Positions 52,017 to 60,545 are shown, counted from the first letter of the stretch. The stretch: 64,000 nucleotides of DNA from Alloacidobacterium sp963823845 (GCA_963823845.1 CAWGND010000016.1:62001-126000), one strand, 5' to 3'. Translations and numbers: made by a program. The notes: a model not told the origin generated them from the sequence alone.

Positions 52017-52636
52017 CCGAGTTGCAACCCAGAGGTCGCCTCTACTGAATTCCAGGCCGATGGTAAGAAATCGAGATCACTATGTGAACTGTCACATGTG
52101 ACAGTAACGTCTATGAATTCCTGTCGCTTTTGATCGATTACATTCGACCAACCACCCCTCTTAGCCCGTCGCGCCAGCGACTTCGTTCAAACCGGCAATC
52201 CGGAAATAACGGCACGAGACTTCCGGATCGCTGTAGAAGTAACACCTATCAAAGAGTGGTTGGAAATCGAAGCGGGAGTGACACCGTTGTTCAGTCGCAG
52301 CCAAACTGAGTGAGATACGGACCTCCTTTTTAAGAAACCCTATACGTTATCCAAAACAACAGAGTTCAATTGGGTTGGTATGTGGAACCGAGCTATGGAT
52401 ACAAAGCTTCAGCAGTGGACACCAACAATTCATGAGCGTCAGTATGGGGCTGCTCATTCCGACCCGCTACCTGGACCGGTATCGCACAAGAGCGCGACCC
52501 CAACAAGCGAAAAGGGCAGAGACGAAACCGTGCCTGATCCTTGGTAGTTGATCTTTGGCTCAGCACGTTTCGTGAATGGCCCGCCTCGGAGGTTTCGTCG
52601 TCAACTGAGGATTTTGCCGTCGGATTCGGCGCCCGA
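52017..52636. other. Intergenic, no gene recognised
   Basis: About 620 bp. It contains CTGTCACATGTGACAG (about 52090), a 16-bp perfect palindrome. A shorter relative, CACATGTGACAG, occurs at about 48473. No frame has coding character. Confidence 0.4.
52091..52106. promoter_or_regulatory. 16-bp palindrome CTGTCACATGTGACAG
   Basis: A perfect palindrome located about 120 bp upstream of the DUF4136 pseudogene start. A near copy, GCACATGTGACAG, lies about 450 bp upstream of nothing obvious at 48473, beside the DUF1254 remnant. This could be a binding site of a dimeric regulator (CRP/FNR-like sites have TGTGA...TCACA geometry, which this inverts). Speculative. Confidence 0.35.
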
Positions 52637-53311
52637 CTAGGGCATCGATAAGAATCGTTGAATCTCGTGCATCACTCGATTGTTCTGGTCTGTTTGAAAC
52701 AAAAATTGAGCGTGAGCAGAACCATCAAGGATGATGAGTTCCTTTAGCTGAGGAGTCTTCTCGTATTGAGCACGAATGCCCGGCAGCCGCAGGCTGTCTC
52801 CACTGCGATCTTCACGCGCAACAATGTACAACGCCCTTGACTTCAACTTTTCTGCGGAGAGGTTCGGTGCTGCGCCCAGAAATACGATGCGATCAATTTC
52901 TCCTGGCGCACCCACGATGGATGCATCTCCGGCAGTCGCGCCGCCGAAACTTCCGCCAACCACCGATACGGTTTTAGCGCCGTGCGATTTCAAGTAGCCA
53001 ACGGCCGCAAGCACGTCGTTAGGAAATGGGGCACTGAAGAAATCTGCCTGGCCCGGTCCTATCGAACAGCCAAAGCCACGAAAGTCAATGGCAAGGATTC
53101 GAAATCCTTTTGTTGCTAAAACGTGTGCCTGCTCCTTCCAACTCTCCTTGTTGAATCTGCCGCCGTGAGCGAGGATCACTGCCCGATCGCCTTGACCATA
53201 AAGGTCGCCACACAGCTGACCACCGTCTTTCGTTGGGAACGAGATGGTTTGCTGTGCTGCCGCCAGCATCGTGAGGATAAAGGCAATAGGCGCGGCCCGT
53301 AGCACTGACAT
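52637..53311 (-). CDS. Secreted alpha/beta hydrolase
   Basis: 224 residues from ATG 53311. Signal peptide (APIAFILTMLAAAQQT), then an alpha/beta-hydrolase fold: ISFPTKDGGQLCGDLYG, AVILAHGGRFNKESW (oxyanion HGG), ILAIDFRGFGCS, the nucleophile elbow VSVVGGSFGGATA (GxSxG, Ser about residue 117), a likely Asp in IVAREDRSGDS and His in LDGSAHAQFLF. Resembles dienelactone-hydrolase-type or acyl-peptidase-type serine hydrolases. Substrate unknown, probably periplasmic. Appears intact. Confidence 0.85.
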   Translation of the reverse strand: MSVLRAAPIAFILTMLAAAQQTISFPTKDGGQLCGDLYGQGDRAVILAHGGRFNKESWKEQAHVLATKGFRILAIDFRGFGCSIGPGQADFFSAPFPNDVLAAVGYLKSHGAKTVSVVGGSFGGATAGDASIVGAPGEIDRIVFLGAAPNLSAEKLKSRALYIVAREDRSGDSLRLPGIRAQYEKTPQLKELIILDGSAHAQFLFQTDQNNRVMHEIQRFLSMP

Positions 53312-53569
53312 GCGGAAATTATACGAAGCTGGGCTATCTAACCGTGTGCCAGGCAAACTGGTCGACAGATTAATTTAACGATTCAAAGGGAACTCCAGCA
53401 GGTTCCGCTTGTTCCTTATATTGACCGAAGAAGGTAGTGACCAACAACTGACTAGCGCTATCAGGTTGGTATTCCGAATTAGCGTCAACGCTATCGCTGC
53501 CTGGACCAGTTTGAGGGCCACTGAAGATGGTGCAATTCTGGTGTCAGTTGCTGTTGCGAACGGATGCGA

Positions 53570-53750
53570 CTTGATGCGACAACTATTGGGGATAGTGTGC
53601 AGCCAATATTAGTGTTTTCAGCTAGTTGCGCATATGATGCGTTTGGTTGCGATTACCTGCAAAATCAGATAAAACACATCCTAAGTCTTGTGCGTCTGCC
53701 AATTCCGCCACTTTCGCCCTTATAATCAATGGTTTACAGCAAGTAATGGC
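53570..53750. repeat. Att-like direct repeat, copy 1, containing tRNA-Leu 5'-half fragment
   Basis: 53679-53717 (TCCTAAG...CTTTCGC) matches the 5' half of tRNA-Leu from the anticodon loop to the first acceptor base, with a few changes. The preceding ~110 bp (TAGTGTTTTCAG, GTTGCGCA, GCGATTACCTGCAAA, AAAACACATCCTA) recur before the fragment at 59443. Interpreted as an integration-site arm plus displaced 5' half. The rest of 53357-53924 shows no gene. Confidence 0.75.
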
Positions 53751-53924
53751 TCTAACCATGCGGTCGACAGCAACTACTCTTTGACATTGTACTGCCGAAA
53801 ATCCCAGCCGGACCAGAAAGGCAGCGCAGGGCTAATCCACCTCGCCGGCGATGGTTCAATATACTACTGGATAACAACGGGCCGGCAGGGACGAGCTTCG
53901 TTGCGCCCTGAACTCTGCATCTCT

Positions 53925-54308
53925 TTACTTATTTTTCGTTTTCTTCGTTGCCCGTCTGGAAGGCCTTTTACCAGCTTCGTCCCTTAATTGAATGGTGTGC
54001 GCGTTGACGATCGCCCGAATCAGTCCCGGAAAGCGTTGCTCGATCTCCGCGCAGCGCGAGATGTTATGCACTTCGACGCCGCGCCGTTCCCCACGGATCA
54101 GCCCTGCCTCTCTCAGCGCTCTGAAGTGTTGAGAAAGCGTGGACTTAGGAATCGTCTTGTCGCTGACAGTCAAGAATGTCGAACAGTTTTGCGAGCACTC
54201 CTGCGACACGATATCTGCGTAGATGGCCACCCGTATCGGGTCGGACAAGGCGTGAAGGATTCCCTCAACCGTAACGTCTTCGATCGAGGGATGGTACAGG
54301 GGGCGCAT
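53925..54308 (-). CDS. ArsR-like winged-helix transcriptional regulator
   Basis: 127 residues from ATG 54308. Winged HTH: VEGILHALSDPIRVAIYADI, then SKTIPKSTLSQHFRALREAG-type recognition region (seen as DKTIPKSTLSQHFRALREAG) and LIRGERRGVEVHNISRC (wing). The C-terminus is Lys/Arg-rich (KRPSRRATKKTKNK). There is a Cys pair (ECSQNC) between helices, which may bind metal or sense thiols; this is inference. Divergent from two SDR genes, with a strong inverted repeat between, so it likely controls them and itself. Confidence 0.88.
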   Translation of the reverse strand: MRPLYHPSIEDVTVEGILHALSDPIRVAIYADIVSQECSQNCSTFLTVSDKTIPKSTLSQHFRALREAGLIRGERRGVEVHNISRCAEIEQRFPGLIRAIVNAHTIQLRDEAGKRPSRRATKKTKNK

Positions 54309-54336
54309 GACTATAAGAGTAGTCAGGGAATAAAAA

Positions 54337-54373
54337 TGGTTCAATAGTTCATAAATTCAGAACTATTGAATCA
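54337..54373. promoter_or_regulatory. Inverted-repeat operator in regulator/SDR divergent region
   Basis: Arms TGGTTCAATAGTTC (54337-54350) and GAACTATTGAATCA (54360-54373) are complementary except at one position, with a 9-bp AT-rich spacer. It sits 30-65 bp upstream of the regulator start and about 105 bp before the SDR gene, a natural position for an ArsR/HxlR-type dimer site. Confidence 0.7.
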
Positions 54374-54478
54374 TTCTTCTGACGACCTCATCTATTCTTC
54401 AGAATCACGCAAGGGGCGGCCGAGTGAGGCACCCATGAAGGCTTCGAATCAATCCAGTTCTGGAAACGAGATAAAGAT

Positions 54479-55225
54479 ATGAGCAAGCTCACAGGTAAAG
54501 TCGCAGTTGTTACGGGCGCCTCCAAAGGTATCGGAGCCGCCATCGCCAAATCACTCGCCGCTGAAGGCGCTTCCGTCATTGTCAACTATGCCTCCAGCAA
54601 GGCGGGTGCCGACGCGGTCGTGGGCGCCATCGCCGCTGCCGGTGGCAAGGCCGTGGCCGTCGGCGGAGATGTCTCGAAAGCCGCAGAGGCACAGGGCTTG
54701 ATCGACGCAGCCATCAAGAACTTCGGCCGCCTCGATATCCTGGTCAACAACTCGGGTGTCTACGAATTCTCATCCATCGAAGCGGTCACGGAAGAGCAGT
54801 TCCACAAGATCTTCAACATCAACGTACTGGGTGTGTTGCTTACCACGCAGGCTGCGACTAAGCACCTTGGTGAGGGCTCCAGCATCGTCAACATCGGCTC
54901 CGGCGTCAGCCGCATCACTCCACCGAACAGCGCGGTCTACACGGCGACGAAGGGTGCGCTCGATGCCATTACCGGTGTGCTTGCCAGGGAACTTGGCGCG
55001 AAAAAGATCCGCGTCAACTCTGTAAATCCCGGCGTCGTCGAAACCGAAGGCACACACAGTGCCGGCGTTATCGGCTCAGACTTCGAAAAGACGCTCGTCC
55101 AGCAGACGCCGCTCGGTCGCGCAGGCCAACCCGATGATATTGCCAGAGTTGTCACCTTCCTCGCCTCCGAGGATGCGAAGTGGCTTACCGGCGAACTTAT
55201 CATTGCCAGCGGTGGCCTCCGCTAA
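54479..55225 (+). CDS. SDR family oxidoreductase (FabG-like)
   Basis: 248 residues. Classical SDR: cofactor motif VTGASKGIGAAIAKSLA (TGxxxGIG, residues ~12-20), LDILVNNSGVYEF (NNxG), catalytic Ser in VNIGSGVSRITP, YTATKGALDAITG (YxxxK, Tyr about 150) and NPGVVETEG. An Asp in GGDVSKAAE follows the usual pattern for NADP(H)/NAD(H) enzymes, but cofactor preference is not clear. It lies 84 bp before a second SDR gene; both are probably cotranscribed under the divergent regulator. Confidence 0.93.
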   Translation: MSKLTGKVAVVTGASKGIGAAIAKSLAAEGASVIVNYASSKAGADAVVGAIAAAGGKAVAVGGDVSKAAEAQGLIDAAIKNFGRLDILVNNSGVYEFSSIEAVTEEQFHKIFNINVLGVLLTTQAATKHLGEGSSIVNIGSGVSRITPPNSAVYTATKGALDAITGVLARELGAKKIRVNSVNPGVVETEGTHSAGVIGSDFEKTLVQQTPLGRAGQPDDIARVVTFLASEDAKWLTGELIIASGGLR

Positions 55226-55308
55226 TCTCTTGGCAAACGGTCCGCTGCTAAGAGCGATGCGGCAGCGGGCTTTCGCATCGACCCCAACTACATCCGAAGG
55301 AGAGAATC

Positions 55309-56040
55309 ATGGGAAAGCTCGAAGGAAAAGTAGCCGTGATAACTGCGGCCACTTCTGGCATGGCGCTCGCAACAGCGAAGCTCTTTGTTGAAGAGGGCGC
55401 GTACGTCTTTATCACGGGCCGTCGCAAGGATAAGCTCGATGAAGCCGTAAAACTCATCGGTAGGAACGTGACCGGTGTGCAGGGCGACGCGGCCAATCTA
55501 GCCGATCTCGACCGCCTCTATGAGACTGTCCAACGCGAAAAAGGTAAGATCGATATCCTCTTCGCCAGTGCAGGTCAGGGCGAGCTCGCTAAGCTCGAGG
55601 AGGTTACGGAGGAGCACTTCGACAAGACCTTCGACTTGAACGTCCGCGGCACCCTGTTCACCGTACAGAAGGCGCTGCCTCTCTTCAACGACAACGGTTC
55701 TATTTTCATGAACGGATCGATCGCCAGCATCAAAGGGTTTCCAGCCTTCGGCGTCTACAGCGCCAGCAAGGCGGCCGTGCGCTCCTTCGCTCGTACCTGG
55801 CTGCTGGAACTAAAAGAACGCAGAATCCGGGTGAACATTCTTAGCCCTGGCACCATCGACACGCCAATCCTCGATCCTCTCGGTACTGAAGCCAAGGAGT
55901 TCTTCAAATCACAGATACCACGCGGCGAGATGGGACGACCGGAAGAGATTGCAACCGTGGCCCTCTTTTTGGCCTCCAGCGATTCCAGTTTCGTCAATGG
56001 TATCGAGCTCTTTGTTGACGGTGGCACCGCTCAGATCTAA
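55309..56040 (+). CDS. SDR family oxidoreductase
   Basis: 243 residues, with GAAGGAGAGAATC before the ATG. AVITAATSGMALATAKLFVE carries a variant cofactor motif (TAATSGMA instead of TGxxxGIG), then LFASAGQGELAKLEEV, FMNGSIASIKGFPAFG (Ser), YSASKAAVRSFARTW (YxxxK) and SPGTIDTPILDPLG. Same family as the upstream gene but clearly diverged. Reaction unknown; such pairs are frequent in detoxification or secondary oxidoreductase clusters. Confidence 0.92.
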   Translation: MGKLEGKVAVITAATSGMALATAKLFVEEGAYVFITGRRKDKLDEAVKLIGRNVTGVQGDAANLADLDRLYETVQREKGKIDILFASAGQGELAKLEEVTEEHFDKTFDLNVRGTLFTVQKALPLFNDNGSIFMNGSIASIKGFPAFGVYSASKAAVRSFARTWLLELKERRIRVNILSPGTIDTPILDPLGTEAKEFFKSQIPRGEMGRPEEIATVALFLASSDSSFVNGIELFVDGGTAQI

Positions 56041-56163
56041 TTGCGAGATTCTGTACTCGGAGCGAATCGAAAGGACTCGATCGGACTTGTGAGGATCGAC
56101 GTTCCAGCGATCGCGGCATCGATCCAGGTGATCCAGACGAAGCACTTGAGGTCCCTCGTACGG

Positions 56164-57070
56164 TCATGCCAAAAGGAGAATTTTCCCAACGCCGCCCTTC
56201 TCCGCTTCAACGTGGGCTTTCGCCGCGTCGGCCAGCGGAATTTTGCGATCGACAGAAATCTTGAACTTTCCGTTTGCGATATCTTCTGCGAGCGAACGCA
56301 TGCTCGCTGCGTCAGGATGGGAGCCAAAAGCCTTCCTTGACGGCGGGGTAAAGTTTGGCATTTGGGGGAGGCCCTACCACCGAGGCATAGGTCCCGCCCG
56401 GCTTGACTTTAGCCAGGAGCGCGCCGCTGACGACGCCGCCAATCGTATCGGCTACAACCTCGACAACGCCGAGTGAGTCCATCTCCTGGCGGTTATCGAG
56501 CGCCAGAAGGGCATCGGCCCCGAGTTCTTCCGCCGCCTTCTTCTGTGAGCCGCGGACACCGGCGATGACGTGCGCACCGACCTTCTTCGCCACCCAGACG
56601 GCGGTGCGGCCTACGCTGCCCAGTGCGCCAGTGATGACGACCGTCTGGCCAGGCTGAACCTTGCCGGCCTGAACGATCAGTTGTTCACCAGTGTTGAGCA
56701 CCACCGGGAGCGCGGCGGCTTCAATGGGATCAAGGCCCTTGGGAAGCTTCGACAAGCCTGCGAGATCAGCCAGAAGGAGTTCGGCGTAGCACTTGCCGGC
56801 GCGCCCGAAGACCTTGTCGCCCTCGGCATAGCCCTCGACGCCCTTGCCAACTGAGCATACGACGCCAGAGTAATCGTAGCCGAGGATGGTGGGCAGTTCC
56901 ACCGGCATGAAAGTCTTCATGGCGCCGCTGCGAATCTTCCAATCGATGGGATTGACTCCGGCTGCGCTGACGCGAACAAGGATCTGGCCGTCGCCCGCCC
57001 GGGGATCGTCCCAGTCCTCATACCTGAGCTTGTCGGGCCCGCCGTACTCGTGGAGCACAACTGCTTTCAT
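56164..57070 (-). pseudogene. Zinc-independent MDR alcohol dehydrogenase / quinone oxidoreductase, frameshifted
   Basis: From ATG 57070: KAVVLHEYGGPDKLRYEDWD, AAGVNPIDWKIRSGAMK, LGYDYSGVVCSVGKGVEGYA, then the Rossmann part GQTVVITGALGSVGRTAVWV. Near 56320-56345 the frame ends at a stop, and the family C-terminus continues in another frame as KAFGSHPDAASMRSLAEDIA and HVEAEKGGVGKILLLA. One indel in GGAAGGCTTTT would restore about 300 residues. The opposite-strand frames are shadows. Confidence 0.8.
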
Positions 57071-57138
57071 GACCATACCTCGCAAGTTTTGCCAGTTAGA
57101 CGCGGCTGATGACGGCGTTGGTGCGCAGAGAATCCGGC

Positions 57139-57327
57139 TTAGCGCTCGTCCAGGAGTGCGGCAATATCGGCGGTTGAGGCCATAAAAACCTCGCCGGTTT
57201 CTTCCAGTGTTGCCAGCGACCGATGCTTCAATTCTTCTGTCTTTGAATCGCAGGCGTCGGTGATGACAACTGGAATGTAGTTCAAATCCAGGCCTTGTCG
57301 AACCGTGGGCTCGATTCCGATTTCTCG
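57139..57327 (-). pseudogene. Isochorismatase-like cysteine hydrolase, C-terminal stub
   Basis: PTVRQGLDLNYIPVVITDACD and KHRSLATLEETGEVFMASTA are the last ~60 residues of a cysteine hydrolase of the isochorismatase superfamily, with the nucleophile position Cys in TDACD. Upstream on this strand (57330-57600) the sequence changes frame (MESLAKEVVKLPRELLVLLP) and no start is found. Probably truncated during the rearrangements that brought in the IS element. Confidence 0.6.
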
Positions 57328-57712
57328 TTTATTGGGGTTGGGGGAGCAGAACCAACAGTTCGCGGGGCAGCTTGACGACCTCTTTTGCCAAACTCTCCAT
57401 GCCAGTGCCCTGCCGGGCCACTGCCTGGGCCATTGCTTGGGGAATCGCCGCCCACCCGCATGGAGAACGCTCAGAGCCAAGCGCACGGCGCCAATTCGCG
57501 CCAGGATGGCACCCCGGGGGGAAAGCCTCACTCCTGCGCGGATTCGATCAACGTTGCACTCCACCGTGCGTGCGCACCTGGAGTCGTGCCAAGGGATTCA
57601 TAGCCATGGCCGAATGTCCCAGAGGGGCACATTTCTTGATTCTTGGTCTTGGAGTGCCCGGCTCAATTTGTGCCAGTGGAGGTGAGACAAACTGGAACAA
57701 GAGGAGCGGAAG

Positions 57713-57994
57713 ATGGCGCGAGGCAAGAAGCATAGTGCAGAACAGGTTGTGAATCTGCTGAGGCAGATCGAAGTAGCCGTGGCGAACGGAAAGACGACGC
57801 CACAAGCATGCAAGGAAGCGGGAATCGTGGAGCAGACCTACTTCCGGTGGCGTAAAGAGTATGGCGGTTTGCGGGTGGACCAGGCACGGCGGCTGAAGGA
57901 GCTGGAGCAGGAGAACGCGAAGCTGAAGCGGCTGGTGGCAGAGTTGAGCCTGGATAAGCTGGTGTTGAAGGACATCGCCTCGGGAAACTTCTAA
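57713..57994 (+). CDS. IS3-family transposase OrfA
   Basis: 93 residues. HTH region HSAEQVVNLLRQIEVAVANG ... ACKEAGIVEQTYFRWRKEYG, then a leucine zipper (RRLKELEQENAKLKRLVAEL) and LSLDKLVLKDIASGNF. It binds the IS ends. OrfB lies in the -1 frame and is normally made as an OrfAB fusion by programmed frameshifting near the OrfA stop (GGGAAACTTC). Confidence 0.95.
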   Translation: MARGKKHSAEQVVNLLRQIEVAVANGKTTPQACKEAGIVEQTYFRWRKEYGGLRVDQARRLKELEQENAKLKRLVAELSLDKLVLKDIASGNF

Positions 57995-58017
57995 GCCCGG
58001 AACGGCGGCGTTGTGCG

Positions 58018-58920
58018 GTGAGCCATGCGAGTCGAGAGCGTGGCATGAGCGAGCGGCGTGCGTGCCAACTGGTGAATCAACCACGCGGCACGCAACGCTA
58101 CCAGCCGACACAGCGTGAAGACGAAGATGCATTGACCCGGGCCATTATTGAGCTGGCCGGCCAGTATGGTCGCTACGGCTATCGCCGCATCACGGTGTTT
58201 TTGCAGCGTGCGGGCTGGCGAGTCGGCAAGGACCGGGTAGAACGCATCTGGCGCCGCGAAGGGCTGAAGGTTCCCCAGAAGCAGAAGCCACGAGGACGGT
58301 TGTGGCTCAATGACGGATCATGTGTGCGGCTGCGTCCGGAGCGGCCGAATCACGTCTGGGCCTACGATTTCGTCAGCACGTTTACGCAGGATGGAAGGAC
58401 AGTGCGGATGTTAAACCTGATCGATGAGTTCACTCGGGAATGCCTGGCGATCCGTCCCCGGCGCAGGCTGAACAGCCAGAACGTGATCGAGGTATTAGCC
58501 GACGCCATGATCGAGTACGGAATCCCGGAGCATATCCGTTCGGACAACGGCCCGGAGTTCATGGCCAAGGATCTGCGGAAGTGGCTTCTTAGCTCGGGAG
58601 CGAAAACACTCTACATCGAGCCCGGCTCTCCCTGGGAGAACGGCTACTGCGAATCGTTCAACAGCAAGTTACGGGACGAGTTCCTGAACGGAGAGATCTT
58701 CTACTCGCTGAAGGAGCTCCAGCTGCTGGCCGAGCGGTGGCGCGTGCATTACAACACCGTGAGGCCACACTCCTCGTTAGGTTACAGGCCACCGGCACCG
58801 ACTGCCTGGCAGATCGAAAACAACAAGGGGCATGGAAAAGTGGAAAGCCAACAACGCTTCCCACTTTTCCACACCCCCGACTGCGACGGGATAACTACAA
58901 AACCCGCCGCGCTACACTAA
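58018..58920 (+). CDS. IS3-family transposase OrfB (DDE integrase)
   Basis: 300 residues if started at GTG 58018; in frame it extends upstream through LLSPERRCAVSH, which joins to OrfA after a -1 shift. HTH_21 region (ERRACQLVNQPRGTQRYQPT), then an rve-type catalytic core with VWAYDFVSTFTQDG (first Asp), IRSDNGPEFMAKDL (second Asp) and GSPWENGYCESFNSKLRDEF (Glu). All DDE residues are present and the frame is intact, so the element may still be active. The C-terminal tail (HGKVESQQRFPLFHTPDCDG) is longer than usual. Confidence 0.95.
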   Translation: MSHASRERGMSERRACQLVNQPRGTQRYQPTQREDEDALTRAIIELAGQYGRYGYRRITVFLQRAGWRVGKDRVERIWRREGLKVPQKQKPRGRLWLNDGSCVRLRPERPNHVWAYDFVSTFTQDGRTVRMLNLIDEFTRECLAIRPRRRLNSQNVIEVLADAMIEYGIPEHIRSDNGPEFMAKDLRKWLLSSGAKTLYIEPGSPWENGYCESFNSKLRDEFLNGEIFYSLKELQLLAERWRVHYNTVRPHSSLGYRPPAPTAWQIENNKGHGKVESQQRFPLFHTPDCDGITTKPAALH

Positions 58921-58936
58921 CAATCTCACTGGTACA

Positions 58937-59332
58937 AAAGATCGGGTAGGCCAAGAGCCTGGATACAGACATGGTGTGAAGTAAATCACCGCCCACTTGA
59001 TTGGGCATCCCGCTCCCTCACCAGGGAGTTCGAAGTAGTAATCATGGTCGAACGTGCGATCGGAGAGATGTTTGGGTCGGACCGAGTTCCGCCCGACAGA
59101 TTACATGCGAGCCTTCGTCATCGATGATGAGTTCTTCAACCAAAGCGCTATCGAAGCAACTCCTAAGAGTTCGCGCCGTCCTGCGCTCGAAAAACGCCTT
59201 GACACCGCAGAGATTGTTAGAGATGTCTGTGTAGTCTACTTTCCGGACAGATGACTATCGAGCTTTACTCCCGAGTCACGCGTAACCGGAATTGATCCAT
59301 TTTGAGCGAACTGACCAAACGACGCTAGTCGT
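58937..59332. other. Remnant region after the IS element
   Basis: A 66-codon frame (59054-59254) ends MRAFVIDDEFFNQSAIEATP and so on to CVVYFPDR, but its first third overlaps other phases and no start signal or family is recognised. Otherwise featureless. Confidence 0.3.
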
Positions 59333-59513
59333 GACTTGATGGGACTACCACTACTGAGAATAGCGTGTAGCCAATTTTAGTGTTTTCAGATAGTTGCGCA
59401 GATGGTCCGCTTAAGTGCGATTACCTGCAAATGTAAAACACATCCTAGTCTGGTGCGTCTGCCAATTCCGCCACTTTCGCATTTAGGATCAATGATTTTA
59501 CAAGAACTGCCAT
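59333..59513. repeat. Att-like direct repeat, copy 2, containing tRNA-Leu 5'-half fragment
   Basis: 59443-59480 (TCCTAGTCTGGTGCG...CTTTCGC) matches the 5' half of tRNA-Leu with one deleted base in the CCTAAG core. The preceding ~110 bp align with those before copy 1 at 53570-53678 (TAGTGTTTTCAGA, TAGTTGCGCA, GCGATTACCTGCAAA, AAAACACATCCTA). The spacing between the two copies is 5.76 kb. Confidence 0.75.
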
Positions 59514-60016
59514 CCCCCGACACCACGCTAACCGGCACTAGCACGGAGGCTCTAAGCGTGTCTAAGGGCTCAGCCATTTGCATTCTACTATGATCCATGG
59601 GCAGAAGTGAGACCGGAGTGCACGCTGATTTACAACTCAAAGAATCGATGTCAATCTCGATGTCGGTTCGCAGCTTTGCGACGCCCCTTATGAAAGAATC
59701 ACGTGACACTCGATGGTTGGCGCATGCACCTGATCATTCGAGCGTTTCAAGATTGTCCCGTAACCCACAACGCTCTTGAGCGGCTGATTACACCTGATAC
59801 TCACCATAGCCAGCAACTTTTACTTGGGGTCGCCTCTCATTTGAAGACACCCCGGCAGTTCTCCAGTAGTTAGAGGTTGACAGTGAAGCGCGATCCGCTG
59901 ATCGCCTGATTCAATACATTTCTGCTTCGGCGGAGGCCGCTACACCAAACCTCAATTCGTCATCAACCGGGGGCGTTAGGCCCATCGAGTCCAGCCTGTT
60001 CGATTTGACAGACGGA
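59514..60016. other. Intergenic, no gene recognised
   Basis: About 500 bp between the repeat and the small gene at 60017. Short frames exist, but none has coding character or a ribosome-binding site. Confidence 0.35.
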
Positions 60017-60373
60017 TTATCCGGGTGGGCAACCCACACAATGAATAAATGCGCCCTGCTCAACGATACATATCGTGCACGTTCTCGTGGTTTTGTGGGT
60101 TCCGTCTGCTTTGATTTGCTTAATCGCGTAGTGAAATTTACCAGCAGTGTTGAGAGGTAGCACTACTGAGCTCGTTCCCTCAAACTCAGCATCCTGCGTG
60201 CCATCGGAGGGGTTCGAACCGTCGAAAATCACAACGAAACTAGGGTAGTTAGGCGCGCTGGATTGCCACGTCGCGGTGCCACCGACTTCGCCATGAAAGT
60301 TGCGCATCCTCACATCGGGATCAGGCAGGCTGAAAACTACGCTGACAGGTGTAGGATTCACAGTGGTTGCCAT
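60017..60373 (-). CDS. Small hypothetical protein with CxxC...CxxC tail
   Basis: 118 residues. The body is beta-rich (PTPVSVVFSLPDPDVRMRNF, GTATWQSSAPNYPSFVVIFD, SSVVLPLNTAGKFHYAIKQI), like a small Ig-like or cupredoxin-like sandwich. It ends with CTIC-x9-CVGC, two CxxC pairs suited to bind zinc or form disulfides. No signal peptide. It lies 172 bp downstream of the kinase gene on the same strand, so it may be cotranscribed and could be a partner of the kinase (inference). Confidence 0.6.
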   Translation of the reverse strand: MATTVNPTPVSVVFSLPDPDVRMRNFHGEVGGTATWQSSAPNYPSFVVIFDGSNPSDGTQDAEFEGTSSVVLPLNTAGKFHYAIKQIKADGTHKTTRTCTICIVEQGAFIHCVGCPPG

Positions 60374-60545
60374 ATAAATCTCACTTTCTGAAAGGCGCTG
60401 ATAGCGCTCATTGTTTCGGGTTCTGGGGTAATCTAATCAGCAACCGGGCCTTCGCACCGATTGCCCCGCACAACGCACCGTCTGTATTCTCATGAGCTGT
60501 CCATTTTCGTCTCCTCCCCTTTGAATAAGCGCCATCCTCGGACAT

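Larger units (their letters stand above)
57669..58936 (+). mobile_element. IS3-family insertion sequence, complete, about 1268 bp
   Basis: Two overlapping transposase frames are flanked by imperfect terminal inverted repeats: left end TGTGCCAGTG (57669-57678) and right end complementary to TGTACCAGTG (58927-58936). No matching target duplication is seen next to the ends (AATT versus AAAG), so the original insertion may have been rearranged. Confidence 0.85.

Noticed and set aside
57372..57752. + strand frames of 126 codons before the IS element
   Set aside because: Pro/Arg/Ala-rich frames opposite the cysteine-hydrolase remnant, with no signature.
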